Under the pieces are notes generated by a model. The model made no database searches and was not told the origin of the DNA. It worked only from the letters and a program-made list of their open reading frames with translations. A stretch of 5,506 nucleotides of DNA from Saccharothrix sp. ST-888 (lineage in GTDB: Bacteria; Actinomycetota; Actinomycetes; Streptomycetales; Streptomycetaceae). The DNA is taken from the NCBI RefSeq assembly GCF_000955975.1, contig NZ_JYJF01000194.1, positions 1-5,506 of the forward strand. Direction: 5' to 3'. Shown here in pieces: positions 1 to 5,506 of the stretch (positions are counted from its first letter, which is position 1; every line of letters starts with the position of its first letter). The position numbers were made by a program, and so were the translations under genes.

Positions 1-1
1 C

Positions 2-796
2 CAACCGCGTGTACAACGCCGCCAACCCCGCCTGCAGCACCATGAACAGACTCGCACCCGAACGCCTCGCCAACTCCACCAGCGCGGCATGCAGTTCGGC
101 GTCGATCCGGACCTCCAGGAGGTCGCCGCCGTACGACATGACGGCCGGACGCGGCCGGTCGACCGGCAGCTGCAGCTGTTCGGGCATCCCGGCCAACGCC
201 TCGGTCCAGTAGCCGACCTGGCGGGCGAACGCGCTGTCCGCGTCGTGCTCGTCGCCCAGGATCTCGTGCTGCCACAGCGTGTAGTCCCGGTACGTCACCG
301 GCAGCGGCGGCCAGTCGGGCGCCTTCCCGCCCCGCCGGCTGGAGTACGCCGTGGCAAGGTCGCGGGCCAGCGGCCCCATGGACCAGCCGTCGCCCGCGAT
401 GTGGTGGATCACCACCAGCAGCACGTGCTCGTCCGCTGCGACCGCGAACAGCTCCGCCCGCAGCGGCACTTCCGACGTCAGGTCGAATCCGCGCACCGCC
501 GCCGCCCGCAGCAGCGCCGGCACCTCCACCTCACCGGCCGCGCGCACGGGCAGCGGGACGGCGACCTCGGCGGCGTCCAGCACCCGCTGGCGCGGAACGC
601 CGGTGGTGTGCGGGAAGACCGTCCGCAGGGTCTCGTGCCGGACCACCACGTCCGCCAGCGCGGCACTCAGCGCGGCCCGGTCGAGGTCGCCGGACAGCCG
701 CAGGGCCAGGGGCATGTGGTAGGTGGCGCTGGGCGCCCCGAACTGCTGGAGGAACCACAGGCGCCGCTGCGCGAACGAGAGCGGCATCGGCTCCGG
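2..796 (-). other. Condensation domain, N-terminal part only (third module)
   Basis: This is the first 265 or so residues (about 1571-1835) of the condensation domain that would join the predicted X-Pro chain to the next residue. Seen: C1 LSFAQRRLWFLQQF near 1577, TYHMPLALRLSGDLD, C2 RHETLRT, and C3 HHIAGDGWS at 1701-1709 with catalytic His1702 and Asp1706. The domain is cut by the window edge at SLFMVLQAGLAALYTRL, just before the C5 and C6 region. It looks like an LCL domain and resembles the previous condensation domain closely. The cut is an effect of the window and not a sign of a broken gene. Confidence 0.93.
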
Positions 797-3700
797 GCGC
801 AGCCTGGGCAGCAGCGCCTTCCGCGCGGCGCCGGCGTCTCCCAACCGGACCGCGAGCCCGGCCGGCGTCGGGGTCCGGAACAGGCTGCGCAGCTCCAGCT
901 CGGCCCCCAGTGCCGCCCGGACCCTGGACACCAGGCGGGTCGCCAGCAGCGAGTGGCCCCCCAGGTCGAAGAAGTCGTCGTCGACGCCGACCTGCGGCAC
1001 CCCCAGCACCTCGGCGAACAGCTCGCACAGGATCTGCTCCTGCGGTGTCCGCGGCGCCCGGCCCGCCCCCGCACTCCGGCTGTCGGGCGCCGGCAGGGCC
1101 GCACGGTCCAGCTTCCCGTTCGGCGTCAGCGGCAACGCCTCCAACAGCACGAACGCGGCCGGCACCAGGTAGTCCGGCAGACGGTCGCGCAGGTACGCCG
1201 CCAAGTCCGCCGCAGTGGCCCCGCCCTCGGCCGAGGGCACCACGTACGCGACGATCCGCAGGTCGCCCGGCCGGTGCTCCCGCGCCAGCGCGGCGACCTG
1301 GGCGACGCCCGGGTGCGCGGCCAGCGCCGCCTCGATCTCACCGAGTTCGACCCGGAACCCGCGCACCTTCACCTGGTCGTCCACCCGGCCCGCGAACTCC
1401 AGCTCGCCTCCCCCGGCCTCCGGCCGGGGGGACCCCCAAGCGCGCCAGCGGACCAGGTCACCGGTGCGGTACATCCGCGAGCCCGCCGGACCGTACGGGT
1501 CGGCGAGGAACCGTCCGGCCGTCGGCCCCGGCCGGTTCAGATAGCCCCGTGCCAGCCCCTCCCCCGCCAGGTACAGCTCACCCGTGACACCGGGGGCGAC
1601 CGGCCGCAGGGAGGAATCCAGCACGTACACCCGGCAGTTGGAGATCGGACGGCCGATCGGCACCGGAAGCGGGCAGTCGGCGGGGTCGGCCGGCAGTGGG
1701 AAGGCGGTGATCACATGGGTCTCGGCGGGGCCGTAGTGGTTGTGCAGCACCCGGCCCGGCCGGGCGGTCTGGAAGCGGCGCACGGCACCACCCAGGCGCA
1801 TGGCCTCGCCGGCCTGCGCGATCAGCCGCAGGTCGGGCAGCTCCAGCCCGGCCTCCGCGGCGGCCTCGGCCAGCGCCTCGACCACCAGGTTGGGCGCGAA
1901 CAGCTCCTCGACCCGATGCCGGTCCAGCCAGTGCGCGAACAGCTCGGCGCTGCGGCGCTGTTCGTCGGCCGGCACCACCAGGGTCTTGCCGTACAGCAGC
2001 GCGGACAGCGTCTCCTGCACCGAGACGTCGAAGCTGATCGCGGTGAACTGCGCGGTGCGCGTGCCGGGTGCGCCGCCGACGGCCCGGTGGTGCCACTCCA
2101 GCAGGTTCAGCAGCCCGGCGGCGGGCATCACCACGGCCTTGGGCCGGCCGGTGGAGCCGGAGGTGTAGATGACGTAGGCCGGGTGGCGCGCGTCCACGGC
2201 GACGCCGGGGTCGGTCTCCCGCCGGCCCTCGACCGACGTGACGTCGGCGAGGTCGTCGAGCACCACGGCCGGCCGCGCGTCCGTGAGCATGTACTCGATC
2301 CGGGCGGCCGGGTACTCCGGGTCGACGGGCAGGTACGCCGCACCGGTCTTGAGCACCGCGAGGACGGCGACCACCAGCTCGGCGGAGCGCGGCAGTCGCA
2401 GCGCGACGATCTGCTCGGGCCCCACCCCGCGCCCGATCAGCGCGTGGGCCAGGCGGTTGGCCCGGAGGTTCAGGTCCTGGTACGTCAGGACGGTGTCCTC
2501 GAACACCACCGCCGGGGCCTGCGGGGTCTCCCGGGCCCAGGCCTCGAACCGGGCCGGCAGGCCGGTGCCGGCGGCCGCCGTGGCGGTGGCGGTGTCGTTG
2601 CGCGCGACGAGCAGCTCGTGCCGCTCCTCGGGGGTGAGGACGTCGATCCGGCTCAGCGGCCGGTCCGGGGTGGCGACCACCGCGGCCAGCAGCCGCAGCC
2701 AGCGGGCGACCAGCGCCTCCACCGTCGCACGGTCGAACAGGTCGGTGGCGTACTCGACCCGCCCGGTGATGCCCTCGGCCGGCCCGCCGGTCCCGCCGCG
2801 CTCCAGCAGGTGGAAGGAGAGGTCGAACATCGTGGTGGGCATCCGCACCAGCACGATCTCGGCGCGCAGGCCCTGCAGCGAGAACTCGGTGCGCGGCACG
2901 TTCTGCAACGCGAGCAGGACCTGGAACAGCGGCTGGCGGGCGAGCGACCGCGCCGGGTTGAGCGCCTCGACGAGGTGCTCGAACGGCAGCTCCTGGTGCG
3001 CGTACGCGGCCAGCGCGCCCTCCCGGACCCGGGCCAGCAGCTCGGCGAACGTCGGGTCCCCGGAGGTGTCGGTGCGCAGCACCAGCGTGTTGACGAAGAA
3101 CCCGACGAGCTCGTCCAGGCCCTGGTCGGTGCGGCCGGCGATCAGGCTGCCGACGGGGAGGTCCGTGCCCGCGCCGAGCTTGTCCAGCAGCGACGCCAGT
3201 GCGGCCTGGAGCACCATGTAGACGCTGGCGCCGTGCTCCCGGCCCAGGCGTACCAGCGCGGCGTGCAGTTCCGCGTCCAGGTCGATCGTCAGGTGCCCGC
3301 CGCGGAAGGAGGTGGTCGCCGGGCGGGGCCGGTCGGTGGGCAGCCGGAGCTGCTCGGGCAGGTCGGCCAACCGCTCGGCCCAGTAGGCCGTCTGCCGGGC
3401 GAACAGGCTCTCGGGATCGGCACGGTCCCCGAGCAGCCGTTGGTGCCACAGGGTGTAGTCGGCGTACTGCGCGGGCAGCGGGGCCCACTGCGGCCGGCCG
3501 CCGAGGCAGCGCGCCGCGTACGCGGTGGCCAGGTCGGCGGCCAGCGGGCCGAGCGACCAGCCGTCACCGGCGATGTGGTGCACCACCACCAGCAGCACGT
3601 GCTCGTCCGGCGAGAGCTCGAACAGCTCGGCGCGCAGCGGCGGTTCGGTCGCGAGGTCGTACGCGTGCCCCGCCGCCCCGGCCAGCCGCTCCGGCAGGTC

Positions 3701-5506
3701 GGTCTCGTCGGTCCGGGTGACGGGCAGCTCGGGCCGGACCGTCCCCGCGTCCAGGACCTGCTGGTACGGCACGCCGCCGACCGCCGGGTAGACCGTGCGC
3801 AGGCTCTCGTGCCGGTCGACGACGTCGCCGAGCGCCGCTTCCAGGGCCACCCGGTCCAGCGGACCGGAGAGCCGCCACGCCAGCGGGATGTTGTAGATCG
3901 GCCCGGCGCCCTCCAACTGCTGCAGGAACCAGACCCGCTGCTGGGCGGACGACAGCGGCACCCGGTCGGGCCGCTCCACCCGGCTCAGGGCCGGCCGGGC
4001 CCGGCCGGCTCCGGCCACGGCGGCGGCCAGCCCGGCCACCGTCGGCGTCGCGAACAGGCTGCGCAGCTCCAGCTCCACGCCCAGGGCCGCGCGGACCCGG
4101 GCCACCAGCCGGGTGGCGAGCAGCGAGTGCCCGCCCAGGTCGAAGAAGTCGTCGTCGGCCCCGACCCCGGCTACGCCCAGCACCTCGGCGAACAGCTCGG
4201 CCAGGGCGTGCTCCTGGGACGTGCGCGGCGCCCGGCCGGTCCGCGAACCGGTGAACTCCGGCTCGGGCAGGGCACGCCGGTCCAGCTTGCCGTTGGTGGT
4301 CAGCGGCAGCGCGTCGAGCAGCACGAACGCGGCCGGCACCAGGTAGTCCGGCAGCCGCTCGCGGAGGTGGGCGCGAAGCTCGTCCGGCTGGAGTTCCGTT
4401 CCGTCGGCGGGCACCAGGTAGGCGACCAGACGGGTGTCGTCGGCCTGGTCCTTCCGGGCGGTCACCGCGACCTGGCGGACCTGCGGGTGTTCGGCGAGCG
4501 CCGTCTCGATCTCGCCGAGTTCGACCCGGAAGCCGCGCACCTTCACCTGGTCGTCGGCGCGCCCGAGGTACTCCAACGCACCTCCCCCAGCCTCCGGCCG
4601 GGGGGACCCCCAAGCGCGTCGGCGCACCAGGTCGCCGGTACGGTACATGCGATCCCCGGCCGGCCCGAACGGGCAGGCCACGAAGCGCCCGGCGGTCAGG
4701 CCGGGCCGGTTCAGGTAGCCGCGCGCGAGCCCCGGGCCCGCGATGTACAGCTCCCCGGTCACGCCCGGCGGTACCAGGCCCAGCCGCTGGTCCAGCACGT
4801 ACGCCCGGAAGCCGGCGATGGGACGGCCGATCGGCGGCACACCCGTCCCCGGCGACAGCGGCTCGCTCATCGTCGCGATGATCGTCGTCTCGGTCGGACC
4901 GTACCCGTTGAGCATCCGCCGCCCCGGCGCCCAGCGCGCCACCAGCTCCGGCGGGACCGCCTCGCCGCCCGCCACCAGCACCGGCACGGCCACGCCGTCC
5001 TCCGGCACGGCCGCGAGAACGGACGGCGGGACGAAGGCGTGCGTGATCGCGAGGCTCGGGTCGGTCAGCGCGGCGATCGGCTCGGTCGCGGGTGCCAGCA
5101 CCAGGGCGGCGCCGGTGAGCAGGGCGCCGCACAGGTCCCACACCGAGACGTCGAAGCTCGGCGAGACGAACTGGAGCACCCGGCTGTCGACGGTGAGCCC
5201 GAGACGCTCCACCTGCTCGGCCACCAGCGCCGGCAGGCCCGCGTGGCTCACCACCACGCCCTTGGGCCGTCCGGTCGAACCGGAGGTGTAGATGACGTAC
5301 GCGGGGTTCCGGGGGTCGACGGGGACACCCGGGTCCCCGTCCGGGAGGGCCGCGAGGAGCTCGGCGGTCGCCGGATCGTCCAGCAGCAGCCGGTCCACCG
5401 CCTCCATGCCCGGCAGGTCTGCCACCTGGCCCGTCGTCACCAGCAGGGCGGGCCCGGAGTCCTGGAGCAGGTACGCGATCCGGGCCGCCGGGTAGCGCGG
5501 GTCCAC
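2..5506 (-). CDS. Non-ribosomal peptide synthetase, internal fragment (A-PCP-C-A-PCP-C)
   Basis: This is an internal part of a giant multimodular NRPS that activates amino acids as adenylates, loads them on phosphopantetheine arms and joins them by condensation domains, without ribosomes, in the cytoplasm. The minus-strand frame has no stop over 1,835 codons, and every NRPS core motif falls in it. Domains by residue from nt 5506: A1 1-415 (N-terminus missing), PCP1 428-496, C 513-945, A2 958-1474, PCP2 1486-1554, C 1571-1835 (C-terminus missing). Key residues seen: Ser461 and Ser1519 in LGGHS, HHxxxDG at 643 and 1701, and A10 lysines 407 and 1465. No E, MT or TE domain is present. The true start and stop lie outside the window, and internal ATG or GTG codons are not starts. 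An odd feature is the 38-bp palindromic repeat embedded in frame in both A domains. The final peptide cannot be named from this fragment. Confidence 0.97.
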   Translation of the reverse strand, partial: MDPRYPAARIAYLLQDSGPALLVTTGQVADLPGMEAVDRLLLDDPATAELLAALPDGDPGVPVDPRNPAYVIYTSGSTGRPKGVVVSHAGLPALVAEQVERLGLTVDSRVLQFVSPSFDVSVWDLCGALLTGAALVLAPATEPIAALTDPSLAITHAFVPPSVLAAVPEDGVAVPVLVAGGEAVPPELVARWAPGRRMLNGYGPTETTIIATMSEPLSPGTGVPPIGRPIAGFRAYVLDQRLGLVPPGVTGELYIAGPGLARGYLNRPGLTAGRFVACPFGPAGDRMYRTGDLVRRRAWGSPRPEAGGGALEYLGRADDQVKVRGFRVELGEIETALAEHPQVRQVAVTARKDQADDTRLVAYLVPADGTELQPDELRAHLRERLPDYLVPAAFVLLDALPLTTNGKLDRRALPEPEFTGSRTGRAPRTSQEHALAELFAEVLGVAGVGADDDFFDLGGHSLLATRLVARVRAALGVELELRSLFATPTVAGLAAAVAGAGRARPALSRVERPDRVPLSSAQQRVWFLQQLEGAGPIYNIPLAWRLSGPLDRVALEAALGDVVDRHESLRTVYPAVGGVPYQQVLDAGTVRPELPVTRTDETDLPERLAGAAGHAYDLATEPPLRAELFELSPDEHVLLVVVHHIAGDGWSLGPLAADLATAYAARCLGGRPQWAPLPAQYADYTLWHQRLLGDRADPESLFARQTAYWAERLADLPEQLRLPTDRPRPATTSFRGGHLTIDLDAELHAALVRLGREHGASVYMVLQAALASLLDKLGAGTDLPVGSLIAGRTDQGLDELVGFFVNTLVLRTDTSGDPTFAELLARVREGALAAYAHQELPFEHLVEALNPARSLARQPLFQVLLALQNVPRTEFSLQGLRAEIVLVRMPTTMFDLSFHLLERGGTGGPAEGITGRVEYATDLFDRATVEALVARWLRLLAAVVATPDRPLSRIDVLTPEERHELLVARNDTATATAAAGTGLPARFEAWARETPQAPAVVFEDTVLTYQDLNLRANRLAHALIGRGVGPEQIVALRLPRSAELVVAVLAVLKTGAAYLPVDPEYPAARIEYMLTDARPAVVLDDLADVTSVEGRRETDPGVAVDARHPAYVIYTSGSTGRPKAVVMPAAGLLNLLEWHHRAVGGAPGTRTAQFTAISFDVSVQETLSALLYGKTLVVPADEQRRSAELFAHWLDRHRVEELFAPNLVVEALAEAAAEAGLELPDLRLIAQAGEAMRLGGAVRRFQTARPGRVLHNHYGPAETHVITAFPLPADPADCPLPVPIGRPISNCRVYVLDSSLRPVAPGVTGELYLAGEGLARGYLNRPGPTAGRFLADPYGPAGSRMYRTGDLVRWRAWGSPRPEAGGGELEFAGRVDDQVKVRGFRVELGEIEAALAAHPGVAQVAALAREHRPGDLRIVAYVVPSAEGGATAADLAAYLRDRLPDYLVPAAFVLLEALPLTPNGKLDRAALPAPDSRSAGAGRAPRTPQEQILCELFAEVLGVPQVGVDDDFFDLGGHSLLATRLVSRVRAALGAELELRSLFRTPTPAGLAVRLGDAGAARKALLPRLRPEPMPLSFAQRRLWFLQQFGAPSATYHMPLALRLSGDLDRAALSAALADVVVRHETLRTVFPHTTGVPRQRVLDAAEVAVPLPVRAAGEVEVPALLRAAAVRGFDLTSEVPLRAELFAVAADEHVLLVVIHHIAGDGWSMGPLARDLATAYSSRRGGKAPDWPPLPVTYRDYTLWQHEILGDEHDADSAFARQVGYWTEALAGMPEQLQLPVDRPRPAVMSYGGDLLEVRIDAELHAALVELARRSGASLFMVLQAGLAALYTRL
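845..1051 (-). other. Peptidyl carrier domain PCP2 (thiolation)
   Basis: The carrier domain of the middle module, residues about 1486-1554, carries the predicted prolyl residue and then the extended peptide. The motif DDDFFDLGGHSLLATRL is identical to that of PCP1, with Ser1519 (nt 950-952) as the phosphopantetheine site. The region upstream (LFAEVLGV) and downstream (ELELRSLF.TPT) also matches PCP1 closely. Ser1519 is exactly 1,058 residues after Ser461, the same spacing seen for all other landmarks from motif A7 on. Confidence 0.95.
1085..2635 (-). other. Adenylation domain A2, predicted proline-activating
   Basis: A full adenylation domain, residues about 958-1474, that would activate its amino acid with ATP and load PCP2. 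Motifs seen: A1 LTYQDL, A2 LKTGAAYLPVDPEYP, A3 SGSTGRPK at 1116-1123, A4 FDVSVQETL from 1159, A5 NHYGPAETH at 1256-1264, A7 YRTGDL at 1346-1351, A8 DDQVKVRGFRVE, A10 NGKLDR with Lys1465. Pocket residues are D1160, V1161, Q1164, F1203, A1230, A1232, H1257, V1265, I1266, K1465. This code matches proline codes of the DVQFIAHVVK type at 8 of 10 positions; the exceptions are Ala for Ile at the 299 position and Ile for Val at 331. The VEELFAPN and NHYGP(A/T)ETHV contexts are also typical of proline domains. A ring-substituted proline or pipecolate is the main alternative. The domain carries the same A7-A8 insertion as A1. Confidence 0.93.
1407..1444 (-). repeat. In-frame 38-bp palindromic GC element, copy 2 (in A2)
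   Basis: This copy matches copy 1 at 37 of 38 bases and lies exactly 3,174 bp from it. The one difference, G1415, restores pairing, so this copy forms an uninterrupted 9-bp stem (1410-1418 with 1422-1430) around the TCC loop 1419-1421. It encodes the same WGSPRPEAGGG peptide at residues 1357-1367, followed by ELEFAGRVDDQVK. The DNA directly on either side is visibly less alike between the two modules than the element itself. Confidence 0.85.
2672..3970 (-). other. Condensation domain, complete, LCL type
   Basis: This is the complete condensation domain at the start of the middle module, residues about 513-945. It forms the peptide bond between the chain on PCP1 and the amino acid on PCP2. 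Motifs seen: C1 LSSAQQRVWFLQQL near 518, YNIPLAWRLSG, C2 RHESLRT, C3 HHIAGDGWS at 643-651 with catalytic His644 and structural Asp648, C4/C5 region ending in IAGR, and C6 VGFFVNTLVLRTD. Length of about 430 residues is normal. The motif style, and the absence of an epimerisation domain upstream, indicate an LCL domain that takes an L donor and an L acceptor. The acceptor is predicted to be the proline-like residue of A2. It is not an epimerisation, cyclisation or starter C domain. Confidence 0.93.
4019..4225 (-). other. Peptidyl carrier domain PCP1 (thiolation)
   Basis: A small four-helix carrier domain, residues about 428-496, holds the A1 residue and the growing chain as a thioester. The core motif DDDFFDLGGHSLLATRL is intact. 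Ser461 (nt 4124-4126) is the predicted phosphopantetheine attachment site, added by a separate PPTase not seen here. The domain follows A1 after a short linker and is followed by about 16 residues of linker before the condensation domain. LGGHS, as opposed to LGGDS, is usual for a carrier not followed by an epimerisation domain, which fits the layout. Confidence 0.95.
4262..5506 (-). other. Adenylation domain A1 (partial, substrate uncertain)
   Basis: This is the C-terminal three quarters of an AMP-forming adenylation domain, residues 1 to about 415; it enters the window inside core motif A2 (VDPRYPAARI). Seen in order: A3 with SGSTGRPKG at 75-83, A4 with FDVSVWDL from 118, A5 with NGYGPTE at 200-206, A7 YRTGDL at 288-293, A8 GRADDQVKVRGFRVE at 315-329, and A10 NGKLDR with Lys407. 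Pocket residues by alignment from memory to PheA of GrsA are D119, V120, W123, F158, L177, A179, G201, I209, I210, K407. D119 indicates an ordinary alpha-amino acid. The mostly hydrophobic pocket shares about half its positions with a leucine code (DAWFLGNVVK) and about as many with a serine code (DVWHLSLIDK), so I do not assign a substrate. A 9-codon net insertion lies between A7 and A8. Confidence 0.93.
4581..4618 (-). repeat. In-frame 38-bp palindromic GC element, copy 1 (in A1)
   Basis: On the plus strand the element runs CCTCCCCC, then a GCC-TCC-GGC mini-hairpin, then GGGGGGA, CCCCC and AAGCGCG. The C-run (4584-4588) can pair with the G-run (4601-4605), and GCC (4590-4592) with GGC (4596-4598), around a TCC loop. 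The G-run can instead pair with the following CCCCC. Read in the gene's frame it gives WGSPRPEAGGG at residues 299-309, between A7 (YRTGDL) and A8, where A domains normally have two residues, often DG. It differs from copy 2 at one base (A4589 versus G1415). Confidence 0.85.

Larger units (their letters stand above)
2..1471 (-). repeat. Module repeat, copy 2 (A7 to mid C domain, cut by window edge)
   Basis: This is the partner of 3176-4645, covering motif A7 of A2, PCP2 and the start of the last condensation domain. The net length difference to copy 1 is zero over about 490 codons. Upstream of A7 the register breaks: from A3 to A7 this module is 17 codons longer than the other, all of it between A4 and A7. 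The full copy probably continues beyond position 2. Confidence 0.8.
3176..4645 (-). repeat. Module repeat, copy 1 (A7 to mid C domain)
   Basis: This segment runs from motif A7 of A1 through A8-A10, PCP1 and the first part of the condensation domain. It is in register with 2-1471 at a fixed offset of 3,174 bp. Landmarks that keep this offset are YRTGDL, the palindromic element, the A10 lysine, the PCP serine, the C1 motif, HHIAGDG and the (M)VLQA segment. A 36-bp stretch at 4319-4354 is identical to 1145-1180. Similarity is that of paralogous modules; the exact identity was not computed. Confidence 0.8.

Noticed and set aside
2238..3221. Long plus-strand open frame (327 codons) opposite the C-A region
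   Set aside because: It is rich in Ser, Arg, Ala and Thr with no recognisable domain. Long antisense frames are expected opposite a high-GC gene, and the minus strand here carries intact C and A motifs.
3564..4225. Epimerisation domain or DCL condensation domain after PCP1
   Set aside because: Only one domain of about 430 residues lies between PCP1 and A2, with condensation motifs (LSSAQQR, RHESLRT, HHIAGDGWS, VGFFVNT) and the LGGHS carrier motif. Nothing indicates a D residue.
4581..4618. Hairpin read as a transcription terminator
   Set aside because: It has a strong GC stem but no T-run follows on either strand, and it lies inside an uninterrupted coding frame, with a second copy in the next module.
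4514..4645. Methyltransferase or other domain inserted after A8
   Set aside because: Motifs A8 to A10 follow each other at normal spacing in both A domains. The only extra sequence is the short WGSPRPEAGGG loop between A7 and A8.
1578..5141. Long minus-strand open frames of 636 codons (1578-3488) and 525 codons (3564-5141)
   Set aside because: They are in a different frame from the NRPS motifs and give Arg/Ala/Gly/Pro-rich low-complexity protein. They are out-of-frame shadows of the real gene.
2..5506. CRISPR array, tRNA/rRNA, transposase or attachment site
   Set aside because: No spaced short repeats, cloverleaf-like sequences or transposase motifs were seen. The only repeats are the two in-frame elements and the module duplication.

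Overview
The window is very GC-rich, with G or C at nearly every third codon position. It lies entirely inside one very large gene read on the minus strand. That frame is open across all 1,835 complete codons (5506 down to 2), with no stop and no convincing start or end, so the gene continues past both edges. The product is a piece of a modular non-ribosomal peptide synthetase (NRPS). Composition and sequence style point to a streptomycete-like actinomycete (Streptomyces, Kitasatospora or a relative); this is inference, not a species call.

In the direction of translation (residue 1 = nt 5506-5504) the layout is: partial adenylation domain A1 (residues 1 to about 415, starting inside core motif A2); carrier domain PCP1 (about 428-496, phosphopantetheine Ser461); a complete condensation domain (about 513-945, HHIAGDG at 643-649); a complete adenylation domain A2 (about 958-1474); PCP2 (about 1486-1554, Ser1519); and a second condensation domain cut by the window edge (about 1571-1835, HHIAGDG at 1701-1707). 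This amounts to the end of one elongation module, one full C-A-PCP module and the start of a third. No epimerisation, methyltransferase, ketoreductase or thioesterase domain is present. Both condensation domains look like the LCL type, so the two residues handled here should stay L and unmodified by this stretch.

Aligned by eye to GrsA PheA, the pocket of A1 reads D-V-W-F-L-A-G-I-I-K, with no confident match. A2 reads D-V-Q-F-A-A-H-V-I-K, which is very close to proline codes. The predicted fragment is therefore X-Pro, passed on to a third residue.

The most unusual structure is a nearly identical 38-bp GC-rich palindromic element present twice (4581-4618 and 1407-1444), exactly 3,174 bp apart. 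Each copy sits in frame at the same place in its adenylation domain, between motifs A7 and A8, and encodes WGSPRPEAGGG where two residues (usually DG) are expected. From motif A7 to the middle of the next condensation domain the two modules keep the same 3,174-bp register at every landmark. All length differences between the comparable parts of A1 and A2 fall between motifs A4 and A7, around the substrate pocket. This looks like module duplication or homogenisation combined with exchange or divergence of the pocket-bearing core.

No RNA genes, promoters, terminators, CRISPR arrays or transposase genes were seen. Every stretch of the window is covered by the one coding region.
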